Origin: Bacteroidia bacterium
Lineage (GTDB): Bacteria > Bacteroidota > Bacteroidia > NS11-12g > UBA9320
DNA: 13,487 bases
Assembly: GCA_022425465.1 (NCBI GenBank)
Contig: JAKMFK010000235.1
Span: 1 to 13,487, forward strand
Direction: 5' to 3'
The first letter of the stretch is position 1. Every line of letters starts with the position of its first letter. Shown piece by piece: positions 6,823 to 13,487 of the stretch. The notes under the pieces were generated by a model that saw only the letters and a program-made list of their open reading frames with translations, was not told the origin of the DNA and ran no database searches. A program made the translations under genes and the position numbers.

Positions 6823-6830
6823 TATCTTTG
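6823..6830 (+). promoter_or_regulatory. possible Bacteroidota-type -7 element TATCTTTG
   Basis: TATCTTTG matches the Bacteroidota -7 consensus TAnnTTTG exactly and lies 4 bases before the ATG at 6835. The expected TTG-type -33 element about 20 bases upstream is missing. If active, transcription would begin almost at the start codon, giving a nearly leaderless mRNA for the last two genes of the operon. Confidence 0.35.
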
Positions 6831-6834
6831 CTAT

Positions 6835-7287
6835 ATGCGAGGGAAATTAATATGGAGCAGGCAACCCCACCCAGATGAAATGGAGGTTGTTGAAGATTAC
6901 ATTAGAAGCTTAATTTATAAAAGAATTGATGTAGCTAATTTTTATATTTATGTAAAATTAGATACAAAAGGCGAAGGCATAGAGATACAAACTTATCCAG
7001 AAAATTCAATAGAAGCTTTAGCTAATGAATTAGATTGTTCTAGGAAAGATGCCTTATATTGCGTAGGTAAATTCCCAGGATTTTTACAAGAACTTAGAGG
7101 TACGCTGTATTGGAATGATATAAATGATTTAAAGAAGTTTTTAATCACAACAAAAGAGCTTGATAAAGAAGAAAAAACAGTTTATCACACTGCTGTATCC
7201 TACGCTGTAAACAAAGACAAAGCTCACAAGGAATTTATACAAATGGGTTTTGATGTTGAATCAATTGAAGATGTAGATGAGATATAA
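6835..7287 (+). CDS. hypothetical protein, 150 residues
   Basis: No family is recognised. The start is uncertain. ATG at 6835 gives MRGKLIWSRQ, whereas an in-frame TTG at 6820 would sit 9 bases after AAGAGGAG (6803-6810), the best Shine-Dalgarno-like sequence on this arm. That stretch, however, also codes the KEE of the preceding protein. ATG was chosen because the surrounding genes do not use Shine-Dalgarno sequences. The protein has an aromatic-rich central strand region (ANFYIYVKLD), a middle portion ENSIEALANELDCSRKDALY that looks like a helix-turn-helix, and an acidic C-terminus ending VESIEDVDEI. It overlaps the DUF1064-like gene by 11 bases. The possible helix-turn-helix suggests DNA binding but is weak. 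Confidence 0.6.
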   Translation: MRGKLIWSRQPHPDEMEVVEDYIRSLIYKRIDVANFYIYVKLDTKGEGIEIQTYPENSIEALANELDCSRKDALYCVGKFPGFLQELRGTLYWNDINDLKKFLITTKELDKEEKTVYHTAVSYAVNKDKAHKEFIQMGFDVESIEDVDEI

Positions 7288-7720
7288 GAGAAGACAGATA
7301 ACAAGGTCTAAAAAAATAAAAGAAGACAACATACAGTTTGCAAGTAAGCTTGAGCTTCACATGTATCGTGTATTAAAAAAACTAAAAGTACCTTTCACAT
7401 ATGAAGGGCAAACATATGTCATAGTAGATGGCTTTCATTCTGACAATGTATCTTATGAAAAGACAAAGACAAAGAAAGTTCTACACGACAGGGGAGATAA
7501 AAAAATACTACCAATAAAATACACTCCAGATTTTGTAGACAAAGAATATCCACCAAGATTTATAATAGAATGTAAAGGGAATCCTAACGAAGCTTTTCCA
7601 ATGAGATGGAAACTATTTAAGAAGTTTTTGCATGATAGTGAAATTGATGCGCAGCTTTTTATGCCTCGAAATCAAAAAGATTGTGAGCAGGTTGGTGAAT
7701 TACTCAAAGATATTTTGTAA
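7277..7720 (+). CDS. DUF1064-like PD-(D/E)XK endonuclease, putative junction resolvase
   Basis: This 147-residue protein shows the DUF1064/T7 endonuclease I-like order: a basic N-terminus, FASKLELHMYRVL with E26, a QTYVIV strand, YTPDFVD with D85, then FIIECKGNPNE with E98 and K100, followed by a helix MRWKLFKKFL. These are the acidic and lysine positions of a PD-(D/E)XK active site. Such phage proteins are thought to cut branched DNA such as Holliday junctions during replication and packaging; that role is family knowledge, not shown here. A Lys/Asp-rich insertion (residues about 60-78) sits between the second strand and the TPDF motif. It is the last gene of the rightward operon, overlaps its neighbour by 11 bases, and is followed by two hairpins. 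Confidence 0.75.
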   Translation: MRYKRRQITRSKKIKEDNIQFASKLELHMYRVLKKLKVPFTYEGQTYVIVDGFHSDNVSYEKTKTKKVLHDRGDKKILPIKYTPDFVDKEYPPRFIIECKGNPNEAFPMRWKLFKKFLHDSEIDAQLFMPRNQKDCEQVGELLKDIL

Positions 7721-7740
7721 GTTTGTACTGATTAACAAGA

Positions 7741-7759
7741 TTCATTTTGATAAAATGAA
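7741..7759. repeat. AT-rich inverted repeat in convergent junction
   Basis: TTCATTTT (7741-7748) and AAAATGAA (7752-7759) form a perfect 8-bp stem with a 3-base loop GAT, 20 bases after the stop of the last rightward gene. It is symmetrical, so it would fold in RNA from either strand. It may protect a 3' end, assist the stronger hairpin beside it, or be a protein-binding palindrome. Confidence 0.4.
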
Positions 7760-7769
7760 CATGTGTGAT

Positions 7770-7801
7770 AAAGCGTCATGATGTAACACCCGTGGCGCTT
7801 T
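7770..7801 (+). terminator. terminator at the convergence of the two operons
   Basis: AAAGCGTCATG (7770-7780) pairs with CGTGGCGCTTT (7791-7801) to give an 11-bp stem with two G-U pairs and a 10-base loop. It is followed by a T-rich run (TCTTATTT). The two G-U pairs become A-C mismatches in minus-strand RNA, leaving a 6-bp outer stem (AAAGCG/CGCTTT). The structure therefore favours terminating rightward transcripts but may also stop leftward ones. It sits directly at the 3' end of the minus-strand gene. Confidence 0.75.
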
Positions 7802-7803
7802 TC

Positions 7804-10800
7804 TTATTTATAAGCGTCTATCCTCAGTTTTATTAAATTATGTAGAGCATCAGAAACCTCGTTGCCTGTGATTCTATAATACATTGCATACAAAGCGTCT
7901 AAGTTTTTAGGACTGTGGTCACCCTCTAAATATTTGAAAAGAAGTAACGATTTTATCTCAGTGTTTTTTTCATACACCATATCCACCAATGCTTTTGCAG
8001 GAAATCTGTTTTCATCTGTAGAATTATTTATCATTACATTTCTGTAATTATTGTATATATCTCTGTAGCGCTTATATTCTTTTTCTAAATTTTCTGAACG
8101 TTTATATTCATCAATCTTTTCTGCTCCGTCAAAGTTAGTTGCATAGCGGTCATAAACGCTTTCAGATGACTTCCAAATGTAATCAACAACTTCATCATCT
8201 TCGGCATTTGTTTGAGCAAATTCGTAAAGCTTTTGTCTGACTTTTCCGTCATTGTTTTTTTCAGATATAAAATAATTAAATCGGTCTAAATTTTTTGCCA
8301 CTTTTGCTGCAACCTCTGGATAATCTCTGTAAGTAGTAACTTTTTGCTCGTAAGTTTTAGAACCTATGCGTCTAAGCTCTAATCTTTTTCCAACCATAAC
8401 GTTGTCAATGTTACTTTTGCTCATTCCAGAAGCTTCTAAAGCTTTTACTATTTCAGTCTCTTGTAATCCTATTTTTCTAGCTACTTCTATTTGATGCACA
8501 ATGTTGTTGTTGTGCTCTAACAAGTCCTCTTCGTAATCGACTACAGCATCCATAATATCTTGGTTACTAAGAAGAGTTTGACTCTGAGCTTCATCAAATG
8601 CATTGTCATAATAATCTTGAGACAATCTATTTTCTCTTCTTACATAACTCTGTAAAACATTTTCCCAGTTAGACGTTTGTGCTCTAACACCTGCTAATGC
8701 TAAAAACTCATCTTCAACTGTATATTTTTTTCCAGTAAATGGATTTATTTCATCTTGACCAAAAGTTCCCGTTGCTCTAGCAAATCTTAATGCATTTCCA
8801 TATGCTCCTGGTGCAATTTGTGTAAGCCCCCATTTTATTCTTTCTTTTACGTTGTCTCCAGGTACTTTTCTAGGAGCAACGTTAAAGCTTGAGGGGACTT
8901 CATAACCTGTTAAAACACCAGTCAAAACATTTGTCGTGAGGTCTGCGCCCAAGAAAGGAGAAAGAAAATCTCCACCAGCGATTAACATTTTATCAGATAG
9001 ATTTCTGTCGTGTCTGTCTTCAAAAAGTATTTGTAAAGGCTTTTGTATTGAAGCAGAAGGAGCTATAGTATTTATGTCTAAATATTTTATTTCATTCGTA
9101 TCTTCGTCTTTGCCTAAATAAAGAAATTTTGTGTCTCTATAGTAGTCACTACCCATATCTCTTAATGCTTTGTCTTCTTCATCAGAAATACCAAACATTT
9201 GTTTACTAGCTTCTGCAACTCCGTAAGTCAAGGCTGTAGTTCCCAACATGTTTAAAGAATGTTGTATTGCCATTTTTGTTCTTCCCTCTTTAAAATCCTC
9301 TGCAATAAACTTTAAATTTTCTTTATGTGCTTTTGTCATTAAATATGGGAATGAAACAAAAGTACCTACAAGAGGGGTTCTTCTAAGGGCTCTTATGTTT
9401 TTTGGAAGCTCAGAGTATGTCGGCTGTCCTTTTCTTACTCTAAAAGCAGCTCTTTCTTGAGCTGTCTGTAAATCCATACCGCTGTCTACAAACTTTTTTG
9501 TAGTTGAATAATAAGACATTGCTTTAAAAAAGTCATCACCAAAAGAATATACTTTGACAAACAAATCATTAAACTTTTTAATGTTGCTTTTTGTACTTCC
9601 GCTTTTTTGAATCTCTATTTCAGCAGCATATATGTCATTTATAATAGAAACAAGTTCTTGAGAACGACCTCCATCTTGCAACACTCCAAATTCAATAAGT
9701 TTTTGTGCTTCATTTAAAACATCTGCTTTGTTTTTTGGGTTTGTCCAAGCTACATTTAAAGCTTTTTTTGCAGATTTCCAATTTGATGGATGAATTATAT
9801 TTGTTCCATTAAGAGCTGCTATAAAAACTCCAGATATATAGTTTCTCGCTGTTGTAGTTGGAGACAATATTGTTTTTCCATACTTAACTGCAGATTGAAA
9901 TTTAATCAGATTCTTAAAAGTTTTTACAGGGTCTAACTTTTGCATACCTTGATAAGCATCATATACTTCTTCAGAAACATAAAGCTCCGTCAAAGGTCCA
10001 AAAGCGCCAGTACTTAACTCAAGTTTTTTATCGCTTCTACTTGCGGGTTTTGAAGTACCCATCCCTGTTTTAATAAAATAATTTGAAAGCCTATCTTGAT
10101 ATTCTACACCAGCTATATATGAAGAAATTTTCTCCATAGTATTTACGTAATTGTAAATAGGGTCGTTTATTTCTCCTAAAAGCTGTCTAAAAGCATTAGT
10201 TAAATTTTTATTTTTCTTTTTAAGAAATGGAGATGATGTTCTTCCTTCTGCTAAACTTCCTATCAATGTAGCTCTGTCGCTTGCAGCAAAAGTATCAACA
10301 AGGTATTCGTCTACTAAAGCTTTCGCCTCTTCAATAGAAACGCCTTGGTCTTGTGCTGTTTCATATACGAGCCTGTCATACGAGTCATTAATTGACGCCC
10401 TTGCCATAGAGGGGTCGCTTAGAAGTTCGCTTAAATACTTTGTATCTTTAAATGCGCTATATGCTCTGTGTAGATATTGACCTTTATTCGCTTCTAAAGT
10501 TTTAATTAAATCCTGCGTTGATTCTTTGTTTGGGGCAATTTTATTAAGTCTATCTATAAGTTTTTGAGTAGCACCATCAATGTTGCTCCTCATTTCATCT
10601 AATATAACAGTCATCTCTGGAGAAACTTCAGTGTCATTTCTTCCAGATAAATAATATTGTATAGCATCTCTATAAGCAAGAGCATCTTTTTTGCTCATCT
10701 TTTTAGTCTCTGCTCTAAATTGTTCGTTAAATATTGATGAAGTGTTCTCTAACCTAAACTGAAGTGCAGTTACTGCCCTTCTGAAACCTCTAATAATTTC

Positions 10801-13287
10801 TTCCGTTTTTGTATCAGCTCCTGAGCCGCTATAAAAAGTGTCGTAAAATTGTTGTCTGACCCATTTTTTAGCTTGGTTTAGCTTTATTTGAGTAGAAAAT
10901 TTATTTTTAACGTTGTCGTCTACAGGTTTTGTAACGTCTACGTTTGCTTCGGGCTTTTGAGGTTTGCCCGCGTCTCTTTTCTTTATGTATTCTTCGTTCC
11001 TTTTTTCGCCCTGCTCTGCGATGTAACGAACGCTTTCCCCACTCTTTCCGTACTTAGTGGAATTTTCCCTAACCTGCTGGAGGTTTGTTCGTCTGTCATC
11101 TGCGCTAATATATTTTGAGCGGATTCTTTCATATTTTTCGCCATAGCTTATGTTGTATTCAGTTAGTGTCTCTGCAAATGTAGCAATTTTCTTGTTTAAA
11201 TCTGCATCATTTTTATTATTAAAATCTATAACGGTTATTTCACCCGTGTCTGTGTTCATTGAATAATCTATATTTAGAGCGTCAAGAACCTCTCTTGAAT
11301 CTTCAAGATTTTCACTATCATCTAAAGTAAATTTGTACTGCGAAGCATCTCCCTCACCTTCTCCTACAACCATACCAGCTATAGTGCTTTCTTGTGTTTC
11401 AGGAGTAATAGTGCCAAGAACTGAAGCATATTCTATTGCTTGTTCGTATGATGCGCCTTCTAACACAACTTCGCTTGAAAGCTCTTGCACGTAAGTTCCA
11501 TCGTCAAGTGTGTAGCCTCCAATAGCATCATGCATGTCAGATACACTAAGCCCCATTGTTTCTGCAAGTTTTTTCGCTTTACTTTTGTATTGCTGATACT
11601 CTCTTGTTTTTCTTTTTACTTGAGCATCCTCCACACTAGCAACTTGTCTATCATAGTATGGCGCAGAAAGTACACCTATAGCATCACGCTTTGTTTTATA
11701 TATTTCTAAAACTTCAGTTATTTCGTTGTTTACTTCATTAAGTCTGTCTTTTGCTGCAGATGTTTTTTTGTTTTCTAAATTTCTTTTTTCAATCTCTAAA
11801 CGAGATAGTCTTCTTTTTTGCTCATCATCAATGTCCACTCCGTAGGCTTGAGTAATCTCTTCAGATATTTTCATAGCCTGCATTCTTTCGTCTAAAACAG
11901 AGGAAACTTCTTCATCATTTTTTACTTGAAAATTTGCAGATTTTAATTGCTCGTCTGTCATAGACTCGACTGTTTCAAGAAACATTTTTTTAGTGGTACG
12001 CCCTTTGTTTATTTTATACGAAGGCTTGGAGGCGGCAGCGATTCCAGCACTACCTGCTGTTGTAGATAAAGAACCAATTGGGTCAAGAAATCCCTCTAAA
12101 ACAACATCTCCACTTTTAAATTTCTCTCCAGATGTAACTTGAGCAAGAGCCTCTCCTGTTGCACCTCCAGCCATATCTAAAGGCGTAACCTTTGCTGTAG
12201 CTTCAAGTGTTGGTCTAAGACCTCTTCTTCCATTTCTGAAAACTTTAGCTCCAACAGAAACCCCTATTCCTGATGTCAAACTGCCGACAGCAGCTATAGA
12301 AACACCTCTGGCTAAGGCTTTGTTTCTGATTTTACCCATTCTGTCAGGGTCTTCAAGTAACTTTTTTATATCTTCTCTTGTGTATGCCTCACCCAACTCT
12401 TCTTCAAAAAAGTTAGCAAAGCTTATCATCATGTCTGTATTAGCTCCAGCAGCCACCATTGCGGCAGGCAAAGCCAAACCAACTCCAACAGCAACACCAG
12501 GACCTGTGGCAGCGCCAGCGGCTATAGTTGTTCCTGCAGCAGCTAAACCAATTTGTGCGCTTTCCCAATTTAGCATTGAAGACATGCTTCTAGTAACAGT
12601 TTCAAAAGCTCCAGAGGGAGAAGCTCCCATTGCTTTTAATGCAGCAAACGCGTCTCCACCCTCTTGCTGATAAACCTCCATGAATTTTTTACCTTCATCA
12701 GACTGTGCGGTGTTTCTCGATTCTTGAAGCTGTTTTAGCATTTTCTCTGCATCTTCAACCTTGTATCCGCTATCAGTCCACATATCATTCATGAAAACTG
12801 CAGATGATTCTACAACATCAGCATCTTCAAGTCCACTTCCAAAAGCTCTTGCTTGGTCGTCTATAAAGTCTCCAAATGGTAATGCGTTTATAAAGTCTCC
12901 GAATGGTCCTTTTAAATATTGACCGTCAGGGTCTCTTTCAATAGTGGGAACAGTAGAAAAAGGATTTATATTAAATACAGCTCTATACTCAGCAGACTTT
13001 TCTTCTTTGAATAAATCCGATGAGACAGTATTTTCCGAAAATTTTAAATCCAAAGCCTCTGAAACCTTCTGGTCGTTCGGGTCTGAATTTTTTTTTTGAA
13101 GGTATTTATCTTCAAAGGTTTCCATGTCATATTTGACAAAACCTTTGTTAGTTAAAGCCGTGTGAACTTTTGTGCGATAGTTTTCGTTTTCTGAAAACAA
13201 ACCCTTGAATCGAGTAAGCTCCATTCTGTTTGCGTCAACTAAACCATCCCTGACAAGATTGCTATATAGTTTTTCTAATTCATTCAT
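7804..13287 (-). CDS. giant virion-associated (internal/ejection-type) protein, LPD38-like C-terminal region
   Basis: The ATG at 13287 (MNELEKLYSN) is 4 bases after the preceding stop and gives 1827 residues; a start at 13332 would overlap that gene by 41 bases. The N-terminus has two imperfect repeats (about 5-31 and 40-63) sharing L-x3-G-(L/F)-V and M-E spacing, then the tandem PFGDFI pair (128-133, 137-142). Gly/Ala-rich hydrophobic segments lie near 246-282 and 326-348, a predicted coiled coil near 487-537, and a Lys/Pro-rich hinge near 770-795. The C-terminal region, from about 1125 to 1535 (KYGKTILSPTTTARNYISG, PLVGTFVSFPYL, NPFTGKKYTVEDEFLALAGVR), resembles phage large polyvalent (LPD38-type) and internal virion proteins. 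No cysteine was found anywhere. A role inside the capsid and in DNA ejection fits its size, hydrophobic segments and place at the end of a structural operon, but no enzymatic motif was identified. Confidence 0.8.
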   Translation of the reverse strand: MNELEKLYSNLVRDGLVDANRMELTRFKGLFSENENYRTKVHTALTNKGFVKYDMETFEDKYLQKKNSDPNDQKVSEALDLKFSENTVSSDLFKEEKSAEYRAVFNINPFSTVPTIERDPDGQYLKGPFGDFINALPFGDFIDDQARAFGSGLEDADVVESSAVFMNDMWTDSGYKVEDAEKMLKQLQESRNTAQSDEGKKFMEVYQQEGGDAFAALKAMGASPSGAFETVTRSMSSMLNWESAQIGLAAAGTTIAAGAATGPGVAVGVGLALPAAMVAAGANTDMMISFANFFEEELGEAYTREDIKKLLEDPDRMGKIRNKALARGVSIAAVGSLTSGIGVSVGAKVFRNGRRGLRPTLEATAKVTPLDMAGGATGEALAQVTSGEKFKSGDVVLEGFLDPIGSLSTTAGSAGIAAASKPSYKINKGRTTKKMFLETVESMTDEQLKSANFQVKNDEEVSSVLDERMQAMKISEEITQAYGVDIDDEQKRRLSRLEIEKRNLENKKTSAAKDRLNEVNNEITEVLEIYKTKRDAIGVLSAPYYDRQVASVEDAQVKRKTREYQQYKSKAKKLAETMGLSVSDMHDAIGGYTLDDGTYVQELSSEVVLEGASYEQAIEYASVLGTITPETQESTIAGMVVGEGEGDASQYKFTLDDSENLEDSREVLDALNIDYSMNTDTGEITVIDFNNKNDADLNKKIATFAETLTEYNISYGEKYERIRSKYISADDRRTNLQQVRENSTKYGKSGESVRYIAEQGEKRNEEYIKKRDAGKPQKPEANVDVTKPVDDNVKNKFSTQIKLNQAKKWVRQQFYDTFYSGSGADTKTEEIIRGFRRAVTALQFRLENTSSIFNEQFRAETKKMSKKDALAYRDAIQYYLSGRNDTEVSPEMTVILDEMRSNIDGATQKLIDRLNKIAPNKESTQDLIKTLEANKGQYLHRAYSAFKDTKYLSELLSDPSMARASINDSYDRLVYETAQDQGVSIEEAKALVDEYLVDTFAASDRATLIGSLAEGRTSSPFLKKKNKNLTNAFRQLLGEINDPIYNYVNTMEKISSYIAGVEYQDRLSNYFIKTGMGTSKPASRSDKKLELSTGAFGPLTELYVSEEVYDAYQGMQKLDPVKTFKNLIKFQSAVKYGKTILSPTTTARNYISGVFIAALNGTNIIHPSNWKSAKKALNVAWTNPKNKADVLNEAQKLIEFGVLQDGGRSQELVSIINDIYAAEIEIQKSGSTKSNIKKFNDLFVKVYSFGDDFFKAMSYYSTTKKFVDSGMDLQTAQERAAFRVRKGQPTYSELPKNIRALRRTPLVGTFVSFPYLMTKAHKENLKFIAEDFKEGRTKMAIQHSLNMLGTTALTYGVAEASKQMFGISDEEDKALRDMGSDYYRDTKFLYLGKDEDTNEIKYLDINTIAPSASIQKPLQILFEDRHDRNLSDKMLIAGGDFLSPFLGADLTTNVLTGVLTGYEVPSSFNVAPRKVPGDNVKERIKWGLTQIAPGAYGNALRFARATGTFGQDEINPFTGKKYTVEDEFLALAGVRAQTSNWENVLQSYVRRENRLSQDYYDNAFDEAQSQTLLSNQDIMDAVVDYEEDLLEHNNNIVHQIEVARKIGLQETEIVKALEASGMSKSNIDNVMVGKRLELRRIGSKTYEQKVTTYRDYPEVAAKVAKNLDRFNYFISEKNNDGKVRQKLYEFAQTNAEDDEVVDYIWKSSESVYDRYATNFDGAEKIDEYKRSENLEKEYKRYRDIYNNYRNVMINNSTDENRFPAKALVDMVYEKNTEIKSLLLFKYLEGDHSPKNLDALYAMYYRITGNEVSDALHNLIKLRIDAYK
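12862..12906 (-). repeat. 18-base direct repeat encoding tandem PFGDFI
   Basis: TATAAAGTCTCCAAATGG (12862-12879) and TATAAAGTCTCCGAATGG (12889-12906) differ at one base and are offset by 27 bases, which is nine codons. On the coding strand they give PFGDFINAL followed by PFGDFIDDQ in the giant protein. The near-identity at the DNA level suggests recent duplication or gene conversion rather than mere protein-level similarity. Confidence 0.7.
13088..13097 (-). other. A10 homopolymer in coding strand, possible slippage site
   Basis: Ten T residues on the plus strand are A10 in the coding strand of the giant gene, spanning codons for Q-K-K-N near residues 64-67, just after the second N-terminal repeat. 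Loss of one A would lead to a TAA after about 15 further residues. Runs this long commonly cause polymerase slippage, so a minor short product carrying only the N-terminal repeats is possible. The frame is intact in this sequence. Confidence 0.4.
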
Positions 13288-13291
13288 AATC

Positions 13292-13487
13292 TTAGTAGTC
13301 ACTGTTTTCTGCTGATAAATCATCTTGAGCAACCTCTATTCCAGTTTCCTCATCTACCATAGTATTAAGCTTTAACATTTCTTGATACTCTTCTACAGGA
13401 AATCCAAACGTTCTTTGTAATTCACCTATAGCGCTTTCGTTAGACATAGGGTCTACTACTTTATGGAAGTTTACTCTGTTTCCACCC
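13292..13487 (-). CDS. 3' end of an upstream leftward gene, unknown product
   Basis: An open frame enters from the right edge on the minus strand and stops at TAA 13292-13294, 4 bases before the ATG of the giant gene. The visible 64 residues begin GGNRVNFHKVVDPMSNESAI, continue through LQRTFGFPVEEYQEMLKL and end in the acidic AQDDLSAENSDY. There is no cysteine in the visible part. The frame and tight spacing fit the co-transcribed leftward structural operon. The portion seen is too short for a family; it looks like a helical, acidic C-terminal tail of a virion or virion-assembly protein. Confidence 0.6.
   Translation of the reverse strand, partial: GGNRVNFHKVVDPMSNESAIGELQRTFGFPVEEYQEMLKLNTMVDEETGIEVAQDDLSAENSDY

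Noticed and set aside
12320..12670. 116-codon open frame on the plus strand, Ala/Pro-rich
   Set aside because: It is the complement of the Gly/Ala-rich segment of the giant minus-strand gene and has no independent support.

Overview
This window looks like part of the genome of a tailed bacteriophage (or an uncultured or integrated phage) that infects a member of the Bacteroidota, possibly a marine Flavobacteriia-like host. It is AT-rich and densely packed. Genes abut or overlap by 1 to 20 bases, almost no start codon has a Shine-Dalgarno sequence, and one TAnnTTTG element of the Bacteroidota type lies just before a gene. The host assignment is inference from these traits. The phage assignment rests on gene content and is firmer.

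Left arm, plus strand, 1-7720: a DNA recombination, replication and repair module. First comes the C-terminal part of a DUF1071/Sak3-like single-strand annealing protein, then a RecE/Cas4-like PD-(D/E)XK exonuclease, then a small protein with an SSB-like acidic tail. Together these look like a phage recombination set. A strong hairpin (1454-1486) separates them from the initiation genes: a stand-alone DnaA domain IV-like protein, a winged-helix initiator or loader-like protein with an Asn/Gln-rich linker, and a T7 gp4-like primase-helicase. The linker DNA carries two adjacent sets of tandem repeats and is a candidate origin embedded in a gene. Three small unknown genes follow. One of them (59 codons, 5056-5235) is easily missed by length cut-offs. 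Next come a calcineurin-like phosphoesterase, a second PD-(D/E)XK nuclease, an unknown 150-residue protein, and a third PD-(D/E)XK protein of DUF1064/resolvase type.

Junction, 7721-7803: the two arms converge here. An AT-rich hairpin and an 11-bp hairpin with a T-rich tail act as the likely terminator.

Right arm, minus strand, 7804-13487: one 1827-residue protein without a single cysteine, with Gly/Ala-rich hydrophobic segments, coiled coil and a C-terminal part resembling large phage virion or polyvalent proteins (LPD38-like). It is most likely an internal or ejection virion protein at the 3' end of a leftward structural operon. The end of the next upstream gene of that operon is visible at the right edge.

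The layout suggests a genome with a rightward replication operon and a leftward morphogenesis operon meeting at about 7.75 kb. No DNA polymerase, integrase, tRNA, CRISPR array or insertion sequence was seen.
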